NCBI RefSeq assembly: GCF_036116635.1
Contig: NZ_CP107995.1
Location: 558,001 to 622,000, forward strand
Source of the DNA: Amycolatopsis sp. NBC_00345
GTDB lineage: Bacteria; Actinomycetota; Actinomycetes; Mycobacteriales; Pseudonocardiaceae
Reading direction: 5' to 3'
Length of the DNA stretch: 64,000 nucleotides
Positions 15,937 to 24,374 of the stretch are shown piece by piece (positions within the stretch are counted from its first letter, which is position 1; each line of letters starts with the position of its first letter). A program made the position numbers and the translations under genes. Under the pieces are notes generated by a model. The model made no database searches, had not been told where the DNA came from, and saw nothing but the letters and a program-made list of their open reading frames with translations.

Positions 15937-17178
15937 TCAGTTCACGCCACGGATGACCTGGGCGATGGCGTCGATGCCGCGGTCCAGGTCCTCGCGGGAG
16001 ATCACCAGCGGCGGCGCCACGCGCAGGGTGTTCTCGTGGGTCTCCTTGCACAGCACGCCGAGCCCGGCCAGCGCCTCGGACGCCGCGCGCCCGGACGGCC
16101 CGCCCGGCGCGATGTCGATGCCCGCCCACAGGCCGCGGCCGCGGACCTCGGACAGGCCGTGGCCGACCAGCCCGGCCAGGCGCTCGTGCAGGTGGGCGCC
16201 CAGTTCGGCCGAGCGCTGCTGGAACTCGCCGGTGTTCAGCAGCCGCACGACGGCGCGGCCGACCGCGCACGCCACCGGGTTGCCGCCGAACGTCGAACCG
16301 TGCTCGCCGGGCTGCAGGACCCCGAGCACGGCCCGGCTGCCGACCACGGCCGACACCGGCAGGATGCCGCCGCCGAGCGCCTTGCCGAGGGTGTAGACGT
16401 CGGCGCGCACGCCCTCGTGGTCCAGCGCCAGCACGGTGCCGGTGCGGGCGAGGCCGGACTGGATCTCGTCGGCGATCAGCAGCACGCCGTGCTCGTCGCA
16501 GGCGCCGCGGACGTCGGCGAAGTAGCCGGGCGGCGGCACGACCACACCCGCCTCACCCTGCACGGGCTCGATCAGCACGGCCGCGGTGCGCGGGGTGATC
16601 GCGGCGCGCAGGGCCTCGGCGTCGCCGTAGGGCACCGTCACGAAGCCCGGCGTGAACGGGCCGAAGCCGGCGCGCGCGGTCTCGTCGGTGGAGAACGACA
16701 CGATCGTGGTGGTGCGGCCATGGAAGTTGGCTCCGGCGACGATGATCTCGGCCGTGCCGTCCGGGACGCCCTTCACCTGGTGCGCCCACTTGCGCGCGAC
16801 CTTCACCGCGGACTCCACGGCCTCGGCGCCGGAGTTCATCGGCAGCACCATCTCGGTGCCGGTCAGCTCGGCCAGCTCACGGCAGAACAGGCCCAGCTGG
16901 TCGTGGTGGAACGCGCGCGAGGTCAGCGTGACGCGGCCCAGCTGCTCGATCGCGGCGGCGATCAGCGCGGGGTGGCGGTGGCCGAAGTTCAGCGCCGAGT
17001 AGCCGGACAGGAAGTCCAGGTAGGACTTGCCGTCCACGTCGGTCACGGTGGCGCCTTCGGCCTCGGCGATCACGACCGGCAGCGGGTGGTAGTTGTGCGT
17101 GCTCCAGCGCTCGTCGAGTGCGATGAACCCGTCGGCGGAGGCAGGGGTGGCGGTCTCCCGACCGGCGAACGTCGTCAT
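15937..17178 (-). CDS. rocD: Ornithine aminotransferase
   Basis: A 413-residue class III PLP aminotransferase that moves the delta-amino group of ornithine to 2-oxoglutarate, giving glutamate semialdehyde. Evidence: WSTHNYHPLPVVI and YLDFLSGYSALNFGHRHP at the N-terminus (typical of RocD), LIADEIQSGLARTG before the PLP site, the PLP Lys in YTLGKALGGGILPVSA, and GSTFGGNPVACAV. No arginine-catabolism partner genes are adjacent. The ATG at 17176-17178 faces a divergent ppk2 across a 208 bp region with a 32-bp palindrome. Confidence 0.92.
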   Translation of the reverse strand: MTTFAGRETATPASADGFIALDERWSTHNYHPLPVVIAEAEGATVTDVDGKSYLDFLSGYSALNFGHRHPALIAAAIEQLGRVTLTSRAFHHDQLGLFCRELAELTGTEMVLPMNSGAEAVESAVKVARKWAHQVKGVPDGTAEIIVAGANFHGRTTTIVSFSTDETARAGFGPFTPGFVTVPYGDAEALRAAITPRTAAVLIEPVQGEAGVVVPPPGYFADVRGACDEHGVLLIADEIQSGLARTGTVLALDHEGVRADVYTLGKALGGGILPVSAVVGSRAVLGVLQPGEHGSTFGGNPVACAVGRAVVRLLNTGEFQQRSAELGAHLHERLAGLVGHGLSEVRGRGLWAGIDIAPGGPSGRAASEALAGLGVLCKETHENTLRVAPPLVISREDLDRGIDAIAQVIRGVN

Positions 17179-17307
17179 GGGTTCAGGCTAGGCGCTGACT
17201 GCGGGGAGATCAGCCGGGAAACGTTGCTTTCACCCGTCGTTCGTTGCGCAGTCCGGCGGGATCCCCGGCGAATCGATGCGTACGGGGGACGGTGCCACTC
17301 CGATTCA

Positions 17308-17339
17308 CCCGGGAACCACCCGGCCGGGTGGTTCCCGGG
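17308..17339. promoter_or_regulatory. 32-bp perfect palindrome in the rocD-ppk2 divergent region
   Basis: Two 16-base arms, CCCGGGAACCACCCGG and its exact reverse complement, meet without a loop. The centre lies about 63 bases before the ppk2 ATG and 145 bases before the rocD ATG. A loop-free palindrome suits a dimeric regulator or a DNA-structure element better than a terminator. No regulator gene is next to it, so the binding partner is unknown. Confidence 0.5.
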
Positions 17340-17386
17340 CACCGTGCGCGAGGGCGAAGGCCGCGACCTGAGGTTATCGTCGCCGG

Positions 17387-18238
17387 ATGGCGAAGAAGGA
17401 GAACGGGAACCGGGTCCGGGACGCGCTCCGAGCGGGGGCGGAGCTGCCGGACCCGGCCTCCTCGCCGGTCGGGCCGGCCAAGAAGGCGAAGGGCGAGGAG
17501 AAGCTCGCCACCGCCGGGGAGCGGCTCTCGGCCCTGCAGGAGGCGCTGTACGCGGAGGGCACGGCCGGCGGCGGCCGCAGTGTGCTGCTGGTGCTGCAGG
17601 GCATGGACACCTCCGGCAAGGGCGGCACCGTCGGCCACGTGCTGGGCCTGGTGAACCCGATGGGCGTCAAGTACACCGCGTTCAAGAAGCCCACTGCCGC
17701 CGAACGCCGTCACGACTTCCTCTGGCGTGTCCGCAAGCAGCTGCCCACGCCCGGCCGGATCGGCGTGTTCGACCGCTCGCACTACGAGGACATCCTGGTG
17801 CCGCGGGTGTCCGGCCTGCTCACCGCGGCCGAGCGGCGGCAGCGCTACAAGGAGATCAACGCCTTCGAGCGCGAGCTGGCCGACGGCGGCACCACCGTGG
17901 TCAAGGTCTTCCTGCACATCTCGCCCGAGGAGCAGCTCAAGCGGCTGCGGGCCCGGCTGCAGCGGCCGGAGAAGCGGTGGAAGTTCGACCCCTCGGACCT
18001 CGAAGCGCGCAGCCACTGGACCGCCTACCAGGAGGCGTACGCCGACCTGCTGGCGAAGACCTCGCCGGACACCGCGCCCTGGTACGTCGTGCCCGCCGAC
18101 CGGAAGTGGTACCGCAACTGGGCGGTCGCCGAGCTGCTGATCGAGGTGCTCACCGAGCTGGCGCCGCAGTTCCCGGAACCGGCCTACGACGTCGAGGAGG
18201 CGCTGGCCGCGCTGAAGGGTGTTGGCGTGGTGGGCTGA
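17387..18238 (+). CDS. ppk2: Polyphosphate kinase 2 family protein
   Basis: A 283-residue PPK2-type phosphotransferase. The Walker A-like loop is LQGMDTSGKGG, the Walker B-like segment FDRSHYEDILVPRV, and the lid region contains RARLQRPEKRWKFDPSDLEAR, all hallmarks of the single-domain PPK2 group that uses polyphosphate to phosphorylate nucleotides (AMP or ADP). The N-terminal 45 residues are charged and likely flexible. It is followed by the S9 peptidase after 12 bases, so the two may share a transcript. The nucleotide preference (class I, II or III) cannot be told safely from sequence alone. Confidence 0.9.
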   Translation: MAKKENGNRVRDALRAGAELPDPASSPVGPAKKAKGEEKLATAGERLSALQEALYAEGTAGGGRSVLLVLQGMDTSGKGGTVGHVLGLVNPMGVKYTAFKKPTAAERRHDFLWRVRKQLPTPGRIGVFDRSHYEDILVPRVSGLLTAAERRQRYKEINAFERELADGGTTVVKVFLHISPEEQLKRLRARLQRPEKRWKFDPSDLEARSHWTAYQEAYADLLAKTSPDTAPWYVVPADRKWYRNWAVAELLIEVLTELAPQFPEPAYDVEEALAALKGVGVVG

Positions 18239-18250
18239 TCGTCTGAAAGA

Positions 18251-20380
18251 GTGCCGGACGTGACCGACTCTGTTCTCGACGCCGCTCTCGACGACCTCTC
18301 GTTCCTCCGCCGCCAGGCCCGCACGCAGCGCTTCACCCTCGGCGCACCCAAGCTGTTCACCGTCTCCCCGGACGGCTCGCGCGTGCTGTTCCTGCGCAGC
18401 GAGTCCGGCACCGACCCGCGGCACAGCCTGTGGGCGCTCGACCTCACCTCCGGCGAGGAGGCGAAGCTGGTCGACGCCGCCGAGCTGCTGCCCGGCGACG
18501 AGGACCTGCCGCCGGAGGAGCGGGCGCGCCGCGAGCGCTCGCGACTGACCGGCAGCGGCGTGCTGGCGTACGGCGTCGACGACGCGTTCACGGTCGTGAC
18601 CTTCACCCTGTCCGGCAAGCTCTACACGCTCGACCTGGCCACTGGCGAGATCAAGGTGCTGGTCGACGGCTCGGTGATCGACCCGCGGCCGAACCCGGCG
18701 GGCACGCACGTCGCCTACGTCCGCGACGGCCGGCTCCGGGTGATCGAGCTGGCCACCGGTGTAGACCGGGTGCTCGTCGAGGAAGACGGCGAAGATGTCA
18801 CCTGGGGCCTCGCTGAGTTCATCGCCGGTGAGGAGATGGACCGTCACCGCGGCTACTGGTGGTCCCCGGACGGGCGTTCCCTGATCGCCGAGCGCTCGGA
18901 CCGCGGCCCGGTGCCGCGCTGGACCATCGGCGACCCGGCGAACCCGCAGAACCCGCCGAACGTCGTCGCGTACCCGTCGGCCGGCTCGCCGAATGCCGAG
19001 GTGTCGCTCGCGCTCCTCGGCCTGGACGGCAGCCGCGTCGACCTCGCGCGCGGCGACTGGGAGTACCTGGTCACGGTGCACTGGTCGGCGGGCGGGCCGC
19101 CGCTGCTCGCGGTGCAGCCGCGGGACCAGCGCTCGCTTTCGGTGCTGGCGGTCGACGTCGCGGACGGCTCGGCCAGCGTGCTGCACACCGAGACCGACGA
19201 GCACTGGGTCGAGATCCTCCTGGGCGTGCCGGCGTGGACCGCGGACGGCCGCCTGGTCACGGAGAGCGCCGCCGACGGCGACCACCGGCTGGTGGTGGAC
19301 GGCACGCCCGTCACGCCGCCGGGCCTGCAGCTGCGGTCGGTGCTGCACGTCGGCACCGAGGTCCTCTTCACCGCCTCCGACGACCCGACGCAGGTGCACG
19401 TGTACCGCACCGAGGGCGGCACCGTCCGCCGTCTGTCCACTGAGGACGGTGTGCACGGCGGTGCGGGCAGCGCGGGGCTGACCGTGGTCTCGTCGTGGGG
19501 CCTCGGGCACAGCGGCCCTATGGTGCGCGTGCTGCGCGACGGCGAGCCGGTGGGATCGATTGTTTCGTCCACTGTGGACCCGGAGATCGTGCCGAACCTG
19601 ACCTGGCTGACGCTGGGCGAGCGCGGCCTGCGCGCCGCGCTGGTGCTGCCGCGCGGTTACGAGCCGGCCGAGGGCAAGCTGCCGGTGCTGCTCGACCCGT
19701 ACGGCGGCCCGCACGCCCAGCGCGTGCTGCAGAGCCGCAACGCGTTCCTCACGCCGCAATGGCTGGCGGACCAGGGTTTCGCGGTGCTGGTGGTCGACGG
19801 CCGCGGCTCGCCGGGCCGGGGCGCGGCCTGGGAGAAGGCGATCGCCGGGAAGCTCGCCGAGGTCACGCTGGCCGACCAGGTGGACGGGCTGCACGCCGCC
19901 GCGGCCGCGCACCCGGAGCTGGACACCGAGCGCGTCGCGATCCGCGGCTGGTCCTACGGCGGGTACCTGTCGGCGCTGGCGGTGCTGCGCCGTCCGGACG
20001 TGTTCCACGCCGCCGTCGCGGGCGCGCCGGTGACCGACTGGTCGTTGTACGACACGCACTACACCGAGCGTTACCTGGGCACGCCGCAGGACGCGCCCGA
20101 GGTGTACGAGAGCAACTCCCTGATCGCCGGGGCCGGCGAACTGTCGCGCGCGCTGATGCTCATACACGGCCTCGCCGACGACAACGTGTTCCCCGCGCAC
20201 TCGCTGCGGCTCTCGTCGGCGCTGCTGGCCAAGGGGCGCGCGCACGTGTTCCTGCCGCTCGCCGGGGCCACGCACATGACGCCGCAGGCCGAGGAGGTCG
20301 CGGAGAACATGATGCGCACGCAGGTCGAATGGCTGTTGCGTGAGCTTTCCGCCGTCGCAGCCGACAAGGAGGGGGCGTGA
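18251..20380 (+). CDS. Prolyl oligopeptidase family S9 peptidase (DPP-IV-like)
   Basis: A 709-residue serine peptidase with an N-terminal beta-propeller (repeats such as LFTVSPDGSRVLFLR, VAYVRDGRLRVIEL, WWSPDGRSLIAERSD) and a C-terminal alpha/beta-hydrolase domain. The nucleophile is Ser568 in GWSYGGY; the acid lies in LIHGLADDNVF and the His in GATHMTPQAEE. EFIAGEEMDRHRGYWWSPDG matches the DPP-IV double-Glu motif, which suggests release of X-Pro dipeptides. No signal peptide is seen, so it is cytoplasmic. Start: GTG at 18251, or the in-frame GTG at 18260. Confidence 0.92.
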   Translation: MPDVTDSVLDAALDDLSFLRRQARTQRFTLGAPKLFTVSPDGSRVLFLRSESGTDPRHSLWALDLTSGEEAKLVDAAELLPGDEDLPPEERARRERSRLTGSGVLAYGVDDAFTVVTFTLSGKLYTLDLATGEIKVLVDGSVIDPRPNPAGTHVAYVRDGRLRVIELATGVDRVLVEEDGEDVTWGLAEFIAGEEMDRHRGYWWSPDGRSLIAERSDRGPVPRWTIGDPANPQNPPNVVAYPSAGSPNAEVSLALLGLDGSRVDLARGDWEYLVTVHWSAGGPPLLAVQPRDQRSLSVLAVDVADGSASVLHTETDEHWVEILLGVPAWTADGRLVTESAADGDHRLVVDGTPVTPPGLQLRSVLHVGTEVLFTASDDPTQVHVYRTEGGTVRRLSTEDGVHGGAGSAGLTVVSSWGLGHSGPMVRVLRDGEPVGSIVSSTVDPEIVPNLTWLTLGERGLRAALVLPRGYEPAEGKLPVLLDPYGGPHAQRVLQSRNAFLTPQWLADQGFAVLVVDGRGSPGRGAAWEKAIAGKLAEVTLADQVDGLHAAAAAHPELDTERVAIRGWSYGGYLSALAVLRRPDVFHAAVAGAPVTDWSLYDTHYTERYLGTPQDAPEVYESNSLIAGAGELSRALMLIHGLADDNVFPAHSLRLSSALLAKGRAHVFLPLAGATHMTPQAEEVAENMMRTQVEWLLRELSAVAADKEGA

Positions 20381-20450
20381 ACACACCATCGCGCCAGCCT
20401 GTTCATGCCCCCGACCGGGTGCGGGTGTCCCGCAAAGATAAGGAGAATTC

Positions 20451-21404
20451 ATGAGCCGCTGGGGCCTTACGATCCCGCTCACGGGTGTGCCGCTGACCGA
20501 GCACCGCGAGCTCATCGAGCAGCTGCCCGACCTCGGCTACACGGACGCCTGGACGGCGGAGACCGCCGGCACGGACGCGTTCACGCCGCTGGTGCTGGCG
20601 TCGCAGTGGGCGCCGCGGCTGCGGCTGGGCACGGCGATCGTGCCGGTGTACACCCGCGGGCCGGGGCTGCTGGCGATGAGCGCGTCGACGCTGGCGGAGC
20701 TGGCGCCGGGCCGGTTCGTGCTCGGCATCGGGGCGTCCTCGCCGGTGATCGTGGAGAGCTGGAACGCCGCGGAGTTCACCGAGCCGTTCGCGCGGTCGCG
20801 GGACACGCTGCGGTTCCTGCGCTCGGCGCTTGCCGGGGAGAAGGTGAGCGAGAAATACGAAACGTTCTCCGTGGGCAAGTTCCGGCTGGAGCGCGCCGCG
20901 GACCCGGCGCCGTCGATCATGCTGGCGGCGCTGCGGCCGGGGATGCTGAAGCTGGCGGCCCGGGAGGCGGACGGGGCGATCACGAACTGGCTGGCCGCGT
21001 CCGATGTGGCGCAGGTGCGCGGGGTGGTGGGGCCGGACGTCGAGCTGGCGGCCCGGATTTTCGTCTGCCCGACCGAAGACGCCGAGGCAGCACGGGGGCT
21101 GGGGCGGATGCTGATTTCTTCGTACCTGACCGTGCCCGTGTACGCGGCGTTCCACGAGTGGCTGGGACGCGGAGAGGCGCTGGCGCCGATGCACGCGGCC
21201 TGGGCCGCGGGGGACCGGCGGAAGGCCAACGAGGTGATCCCGGACTCCGTGGTGGACGAGCTGGTGATCCACGGGAGCGTGGCGTCGTGCCGGGAGCAGG
21301 TTCAGGCCTATGTGGACGGTGGGCTGACCACGCCGATCATCGCGTTGCTGCCGACCGGCGGTGACCCGTTCGAGCAGGTGCGGGGGCTGGCGCCGAAGGC
21401 CTGA
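20451..21404 (+). CDS. LLM-class (probably F420-dependent) oxidoreductase
   Basis: A 317-residue TIM-barrel protein of the bacterial luciferase-like superfamily: MSRWGLTIPLTGVPLTEH start, LGTAIVPVYTRGPGLLAMSASTLAELAPGRFVLGIGASS (typical F420-type cofactor region, here given in parts), and the late segment VASCREQVQAYVDGGLTTPIIALLP. Family members are commonly F420-dependent in actinobacteria; the substrate is unknown. AAGGAG ten bases before the ATG supports the start. The next gene, a P450, follows after 109 bases, so a shared pathway is possible but not shown. Confidence 0.88.
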   Translation: MSRWGLTIPLTGVPLTEHRELIEQLPDLGYTDAWTAETAGTDAFTPLVLASQWAPRLRLGTAIVPVYTRGPGLLAMSASTLAELAPGRFVLGIGASSPVIVESWNAAEFTEPFARSRDTLRFLRSALAGEKVSEKYETFSVGKFRLERAADPAPSIMLAALRPGMLKLAAREADGAITNWLAASDVAQVRGVVGPDVELAARIFVCPTEDAEAARGLGRMLISSYLTVPVYAAFHEWLGRGEALAPMHAAWAAGDRRKANEVIPDSVVDELVIHGSVASCREQVQAYVDGGLTTPIIALLPTGGDPFEQVRGLAPKA

Positions 21405-21513
21405 TCCGCCGGCGGGCGGGCAGCTTCCGGCGCCCTTGGTGGACGACCGCGGGTTTTCTTGCTACTACTCGGAAGATCGGCGGTCCCCACCCCGAACCCA
21501 GGAGGTTCGCACG

Positions 21514-22704
21514 ATGACGATCGAGGCTCGCCCGTACCCGTTCCCGGAGGTCCCGCAGCTGGATCTGGCGCCGGAGTACGGCCAGTTCCGGCGGGCCGCC
21601 GGCCTCGCCCGGCTGGAGATGCCCTACGGCGGCACGGCGTGGCTGGCGACCAAGCTGGCCGACGTCAAGCTCGTGCTGGCCGATCCCCGGTTCAGCCGCG
21701 CGGCCGCGGTGGGCGCGGACGCGCCGCGCACGTTGCCGATGATCGAAACCACGCCCAGCATCCTGAACCTGGACCCGCCCGAGCACACCCGGGTGCGCCG
21801 GGTGGTGGCGAGGACGTTCACCGTGCGCCGGATCGAGCTGCTGCGCCCCCGGATCCAGCAGGTGGTGGACGGTCTGCTGGACCGGATCATCGAGAAGGGC
21901 CCGCCGGCCGACCTGGTCACCGATTTCGCGCTGCCGCTGGCGATCACCGGAATCAGTGAACTGCTCGGCGTGCCGGAGGACCGGCGGTCCCAGTTCCATC
22001 TCTGGTCGGACAAGGCCACCGCCATCGCCGACGTGCCGGTCGAGGAGATCATGGCGGCCCGGCAGTCGCTGGAGAACCTCTTCGGCGAGCTGGCCGAGAA
22101 GCGCCGGGTGGAGCCGACCGACGACCTGATCGGCACGCTCGTGTCGGCCCGGGACGCCGAAGAACGGCTTTCCGACGACGAACTGGTGCAGCTGGGCACC
22201 GTCCTGCTCAGCGCGGGGCACGAGACCACGGCCAACCAGCTCTCCGGCTACGTGTTCACCCTGCTGACCCAGCCCGAGCTGTGGCAGCGGCTGCGCGACG
22301 AGCCGGCGCTGGTGCCCACCGCGGTCGAGGAGCTGGCGCGGATCACGCCGCTGGGTGTGGTCACCTTCGGCCGGATCGCCAGGGAAGACGTGGAGGTCGG
22401 CGGCACGCTGGTCCGCGCGGGCGAGTCCGTGGTCTGCCAGATCGCGGCCGCCAACCGCGACGAGACCGCGTTCGAACGGAGCGGCGAGGTGGACTTCGAC
22501 CGCGAGGCCAATCCGCACATCTCGTTCGGGCACGGCCTGCACCACTGCCTCGGCGCGCCGCTCGCTCGGGTCGAGCTCCAGTCCGGGCTCGCCGCGGTGG
22601 TGCGCCGGCTGCCGGAACTGCGCCTGGCGGTGCCGGCCGACGAGGTGCCGTTCAAGGCCGGCCGCCTGCTCCGCGGCCCCCGGTCACTGCCCGTCACCTG
22701 GTAG
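21514..22704 (+). CDS. Cytochrome P450
   Basis: A 396-residue class I bacterial P450. Oxygen-activation helix motif LSAGHETTANQL, the ExxR pair in EELARI, and the haem-ligand Cys in FGHGLHHCLGAPLARVE are intact. The start MTIEARPYPFPEVPQLDL (ATG at 21514) is preceded by AGGAGG at eight bases. The N-terminal phrase FPEVPQLDLAPEY is typical of actinomycete secondary-metabolism or xenobiotic P450s. No ferredoxin gene is adjacent, so electron partners come from elsewhere. The substrate is unknown. Confidence 0.92.
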   Translation: MTIEARPYPFPEVPQLDLAPEYGQFRRAAGLARLEMPYGGTAWLATKLADVKLVLADPRFSRAAAVGADAPRTLPMIETTPSILNLDPPEHTRVRRVVARTFTVRRIELLRPRIQQVVDGLLDRIIEKGPPADLVTDFALPLAITGISELLGVPEDRRSQFHLWSDKATAIADVPVEEIMAARQSLENLFGELAEKRRVEPTDDLIGTLVSARDAEERLSDDELVQLGTVLLSAGHETTANQLSGYVFTLLTQPELWQRLRDEPALVPTAVEELARITPLGVVTFGRIAREDVEVGGTLVRAGESVVCQIAAANRDETAFERSGEVDFDREANPHISFGHGLHHCLGAPLARVELQSGLAAVVRRLPELRLAVPADEVPFKAGRLLRGPRSLPVTW

Positions 22705-22863
22705 CCCGCCGCCACAGCCGGTCACCTGGCCGCCCGCCGCGCCGCCCGCGTCGGGCCTGGCCAGGATCTCCCGAATGGGCGACGCAATCCGCGGCTGGTC
22801 CCTCCATGCTGGGAGAGGATGCCTACCCGGTCACCTTCTGTCGGAGGGTGGCCGTAGTGTTGC

Positions 22864-22882
22864 GCAGGGTAGGCAACCCTAA
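22864..22882. promoter_or_regulatory. Iron box (DtxR/IdeR/DmdR-type operator)
   Basis: The 19-mer GCAGGGTAGGCAACCCTAA matches the actinobacterial iron-box consensus TTAGGTTAGGCTAACCTAA at 14 of 19 positions and keeps the AGGGT/ACCCT inner palindrome. It ends 13 bases before the ATG of the first siderophore gene, where a bound Fe(II)-repressor would block transcription. The match is by eye; binding is inferred. Confidence 0.7.
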
Positions 22883-22895
22883 GAAAGGCGGCTCC

Positions 22896-24374
22896 ATGGG
22901 TGTTGATGCGGCAGCTGGTCTCAGCGGCGGGCGCGGCGGCGCGGAACGGCTCGGCGAGCTGATCCCGGTGGCGTTGCGCGGCATGGCGAACGGGATCGCC
23001 GAGCGGGGCGGGCCCGTGCCGGCCGGCGGGCCCGCCGCGGTGGCGGCGGCGCTGGCCGCGGCCGGGGGCGGGACGGGAGTGCTGCCGCGCACCGGCGTGG
23101 GGGCGGAGCGGGCGCTCGAAGAGCTCAGCGCGCTGCTCGCCGCCGGGGCGGCCGACCCCGCGGACCCCGCGTGCGCCGCGCACCTGCATTGCCCGCCGCT
23201 GGCCGTTTCGGTGGCCGCGGACGTGGTGGCCAGCGCGCTCAACCCGTCGATGGACTCGTGGGACCAGGCGCCCGTCGCGAGTGAGCTGGAACGGGAGTTC
23301 ACCACTGGGATCGCCCGGCTCTGCTACCCGTCCGCCGCGGGGGCCGACGCGGTGGTGACGTCCGGGGGCACCGAGTCGAACCTGCTCGGGCTGCTGCTGG
23401 CCCGCGAGGCAAGCGGCATCTCCGTCCGGCCGGTGTGCGGGGCGAACTCCCACCACAGCGTCGCGCGCGCCGCTTGGCTGCTGGGGCTGCCCGCGCCCGT
23501 CGTCGTGGCCTGTGCGGGCGACCGGATGGTCCCGTCCGCGCTGGCCGAGGCCCTCGCCCAGCTCGGCGCGGCCGCGGTGGTCGTCGCGACCGCGGGCACC
23601 ACCAACACCGGGCGGATCGACCCGCTGCCGGAGATCGCGGAGATCTGCCGCCGCGCCGGGGCCCGGCTGCACGTCGATGCCGCGTACGGCGGCATGGCCC
23701 TGTGCAGTGACACCCTCAGCCCGCGGCTGGCCGGGCTGGAGCTGGCCGATTCCGTCGCGCTCGACATGCACAAGTTCGGCTGGCAGCCGGTCGCCGCCGG
23801 GCTGCTGGCCGCGCGCGACGGCGCCGACCTGGCCGCGCTCACCGTCCGCGCCGAGTACCTCAACGCCGACGACGACACCGAGGCCGGCCTGCCCGACCTG
23901 CTCGGCCGTTCGATCCGGACTTCGCGCCGCCCGGACGCGTTCCGCATGGCCGTCACCGTCCGCGCGCTCGGCACCGAAGGCATCGGCGCGCTCGTGGAAC
24001 GCTGCTGTGCCACCGCCGACGGCGTGCATGCGCTCGTCGCCGCGCACCCCGGCCTGCGCTCGTGGGGCGCGCCGGAACTGTCCACTGTGGTCTTCCGCCC
24101 GCGCGTCGCCGACGAGCTGGCCGGGGTGGACGCAGACGAGCTGGTGGCCCGCGTCCGCCGTTGCCTGCTGGAGGCGGGCACCGCCGTGATCGGCCGCGGC
24201 CTGCTGCCGACCGGGCCGGACGGCACGCCGCAGCTGTGGCTCAAGCTCACCCTGCTGCACCCGCACACCGGCCCCGAGGACTACCGCGCGCTGCTGGACC
24301 TCGTGGCGGCCACCGCGACCAGCACCGCCGCCGAGCGCACCGCCGTCGCCCGGCAGAGCCCGGTCGCCTCGTGA
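22896..24374 (+). CDS. PLP-dependent diamine-forming decarboxylase (siderophore gene 1, DesA-like)
   Basis: A 492-residue group II PLP decarboxylase, related to lysine/ornithine/2,4-diaminobutyrate decarboxylases used for siderophores. Visible motifs: NPSMDSWDQAPVASELE (substrate-side loop), VVTSGGTESNLLGLLLAR, CGANSHHSVARAAWLLG, the Asp in HVDAAYGGMAL, and the PLP Lys in LDMHKFGWQPVAAG. Likely product is cadaverine or putrescine from lysine or ornithine. It heads a four-gene operon directly behind an iron box. The TGA overlaps the GTG of the next gene (GTGA, 24371-24374). Confidence 0.88.
   Translation: MGVDAAAGLSGGRGGAERLGELIPVALRGMANGIAERGGPVPAGGPAAVAAALAAAGGGTGVLPRTGVGAERALEELSALLAAGAADPADPACAAHLHCPPLAVSVAADVVASALNPSMDSWDQAPVASELEREFTTGIARLCYPSAAGADAVVTSGGTESNLLGLLLAREASGISVRPVCGANSHHSVARAAWLLGLPAPVVVACAGDRMVPSALAEALAQLGAAAVVVATAGTTNTGRIDPLPEIAEICRRAGARLHVDAAYGGMALCSDTLSPRLAGLELADSVALDMHKFGWQPVAAGLLAARDGADLAALTVRAEYLNADDDTEAGLPDLLGRSIRTSRRPDAFRMAVTVRALGTEGIGALVERCCATADGVHALVAAHPGLRSWGAPELSTVVFRPRVADELAGVDADELVARVRRCLLEAGTAVIGRGLLPTGPDGTPQLWLKLTLLHPHTGPEDYRALLDLVAATATSTAAERTAVARQSPVAS

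Noticed and set aside
17210..20515. Minus-strand open frame of about 1100 codons
   Set aside because: It is antisense to ppk2 and the S9 peptidase gene, both with clear motifs; its protein is His/Arg/Gly-rich nonsense typical of antisense frames in high-GC DNA.
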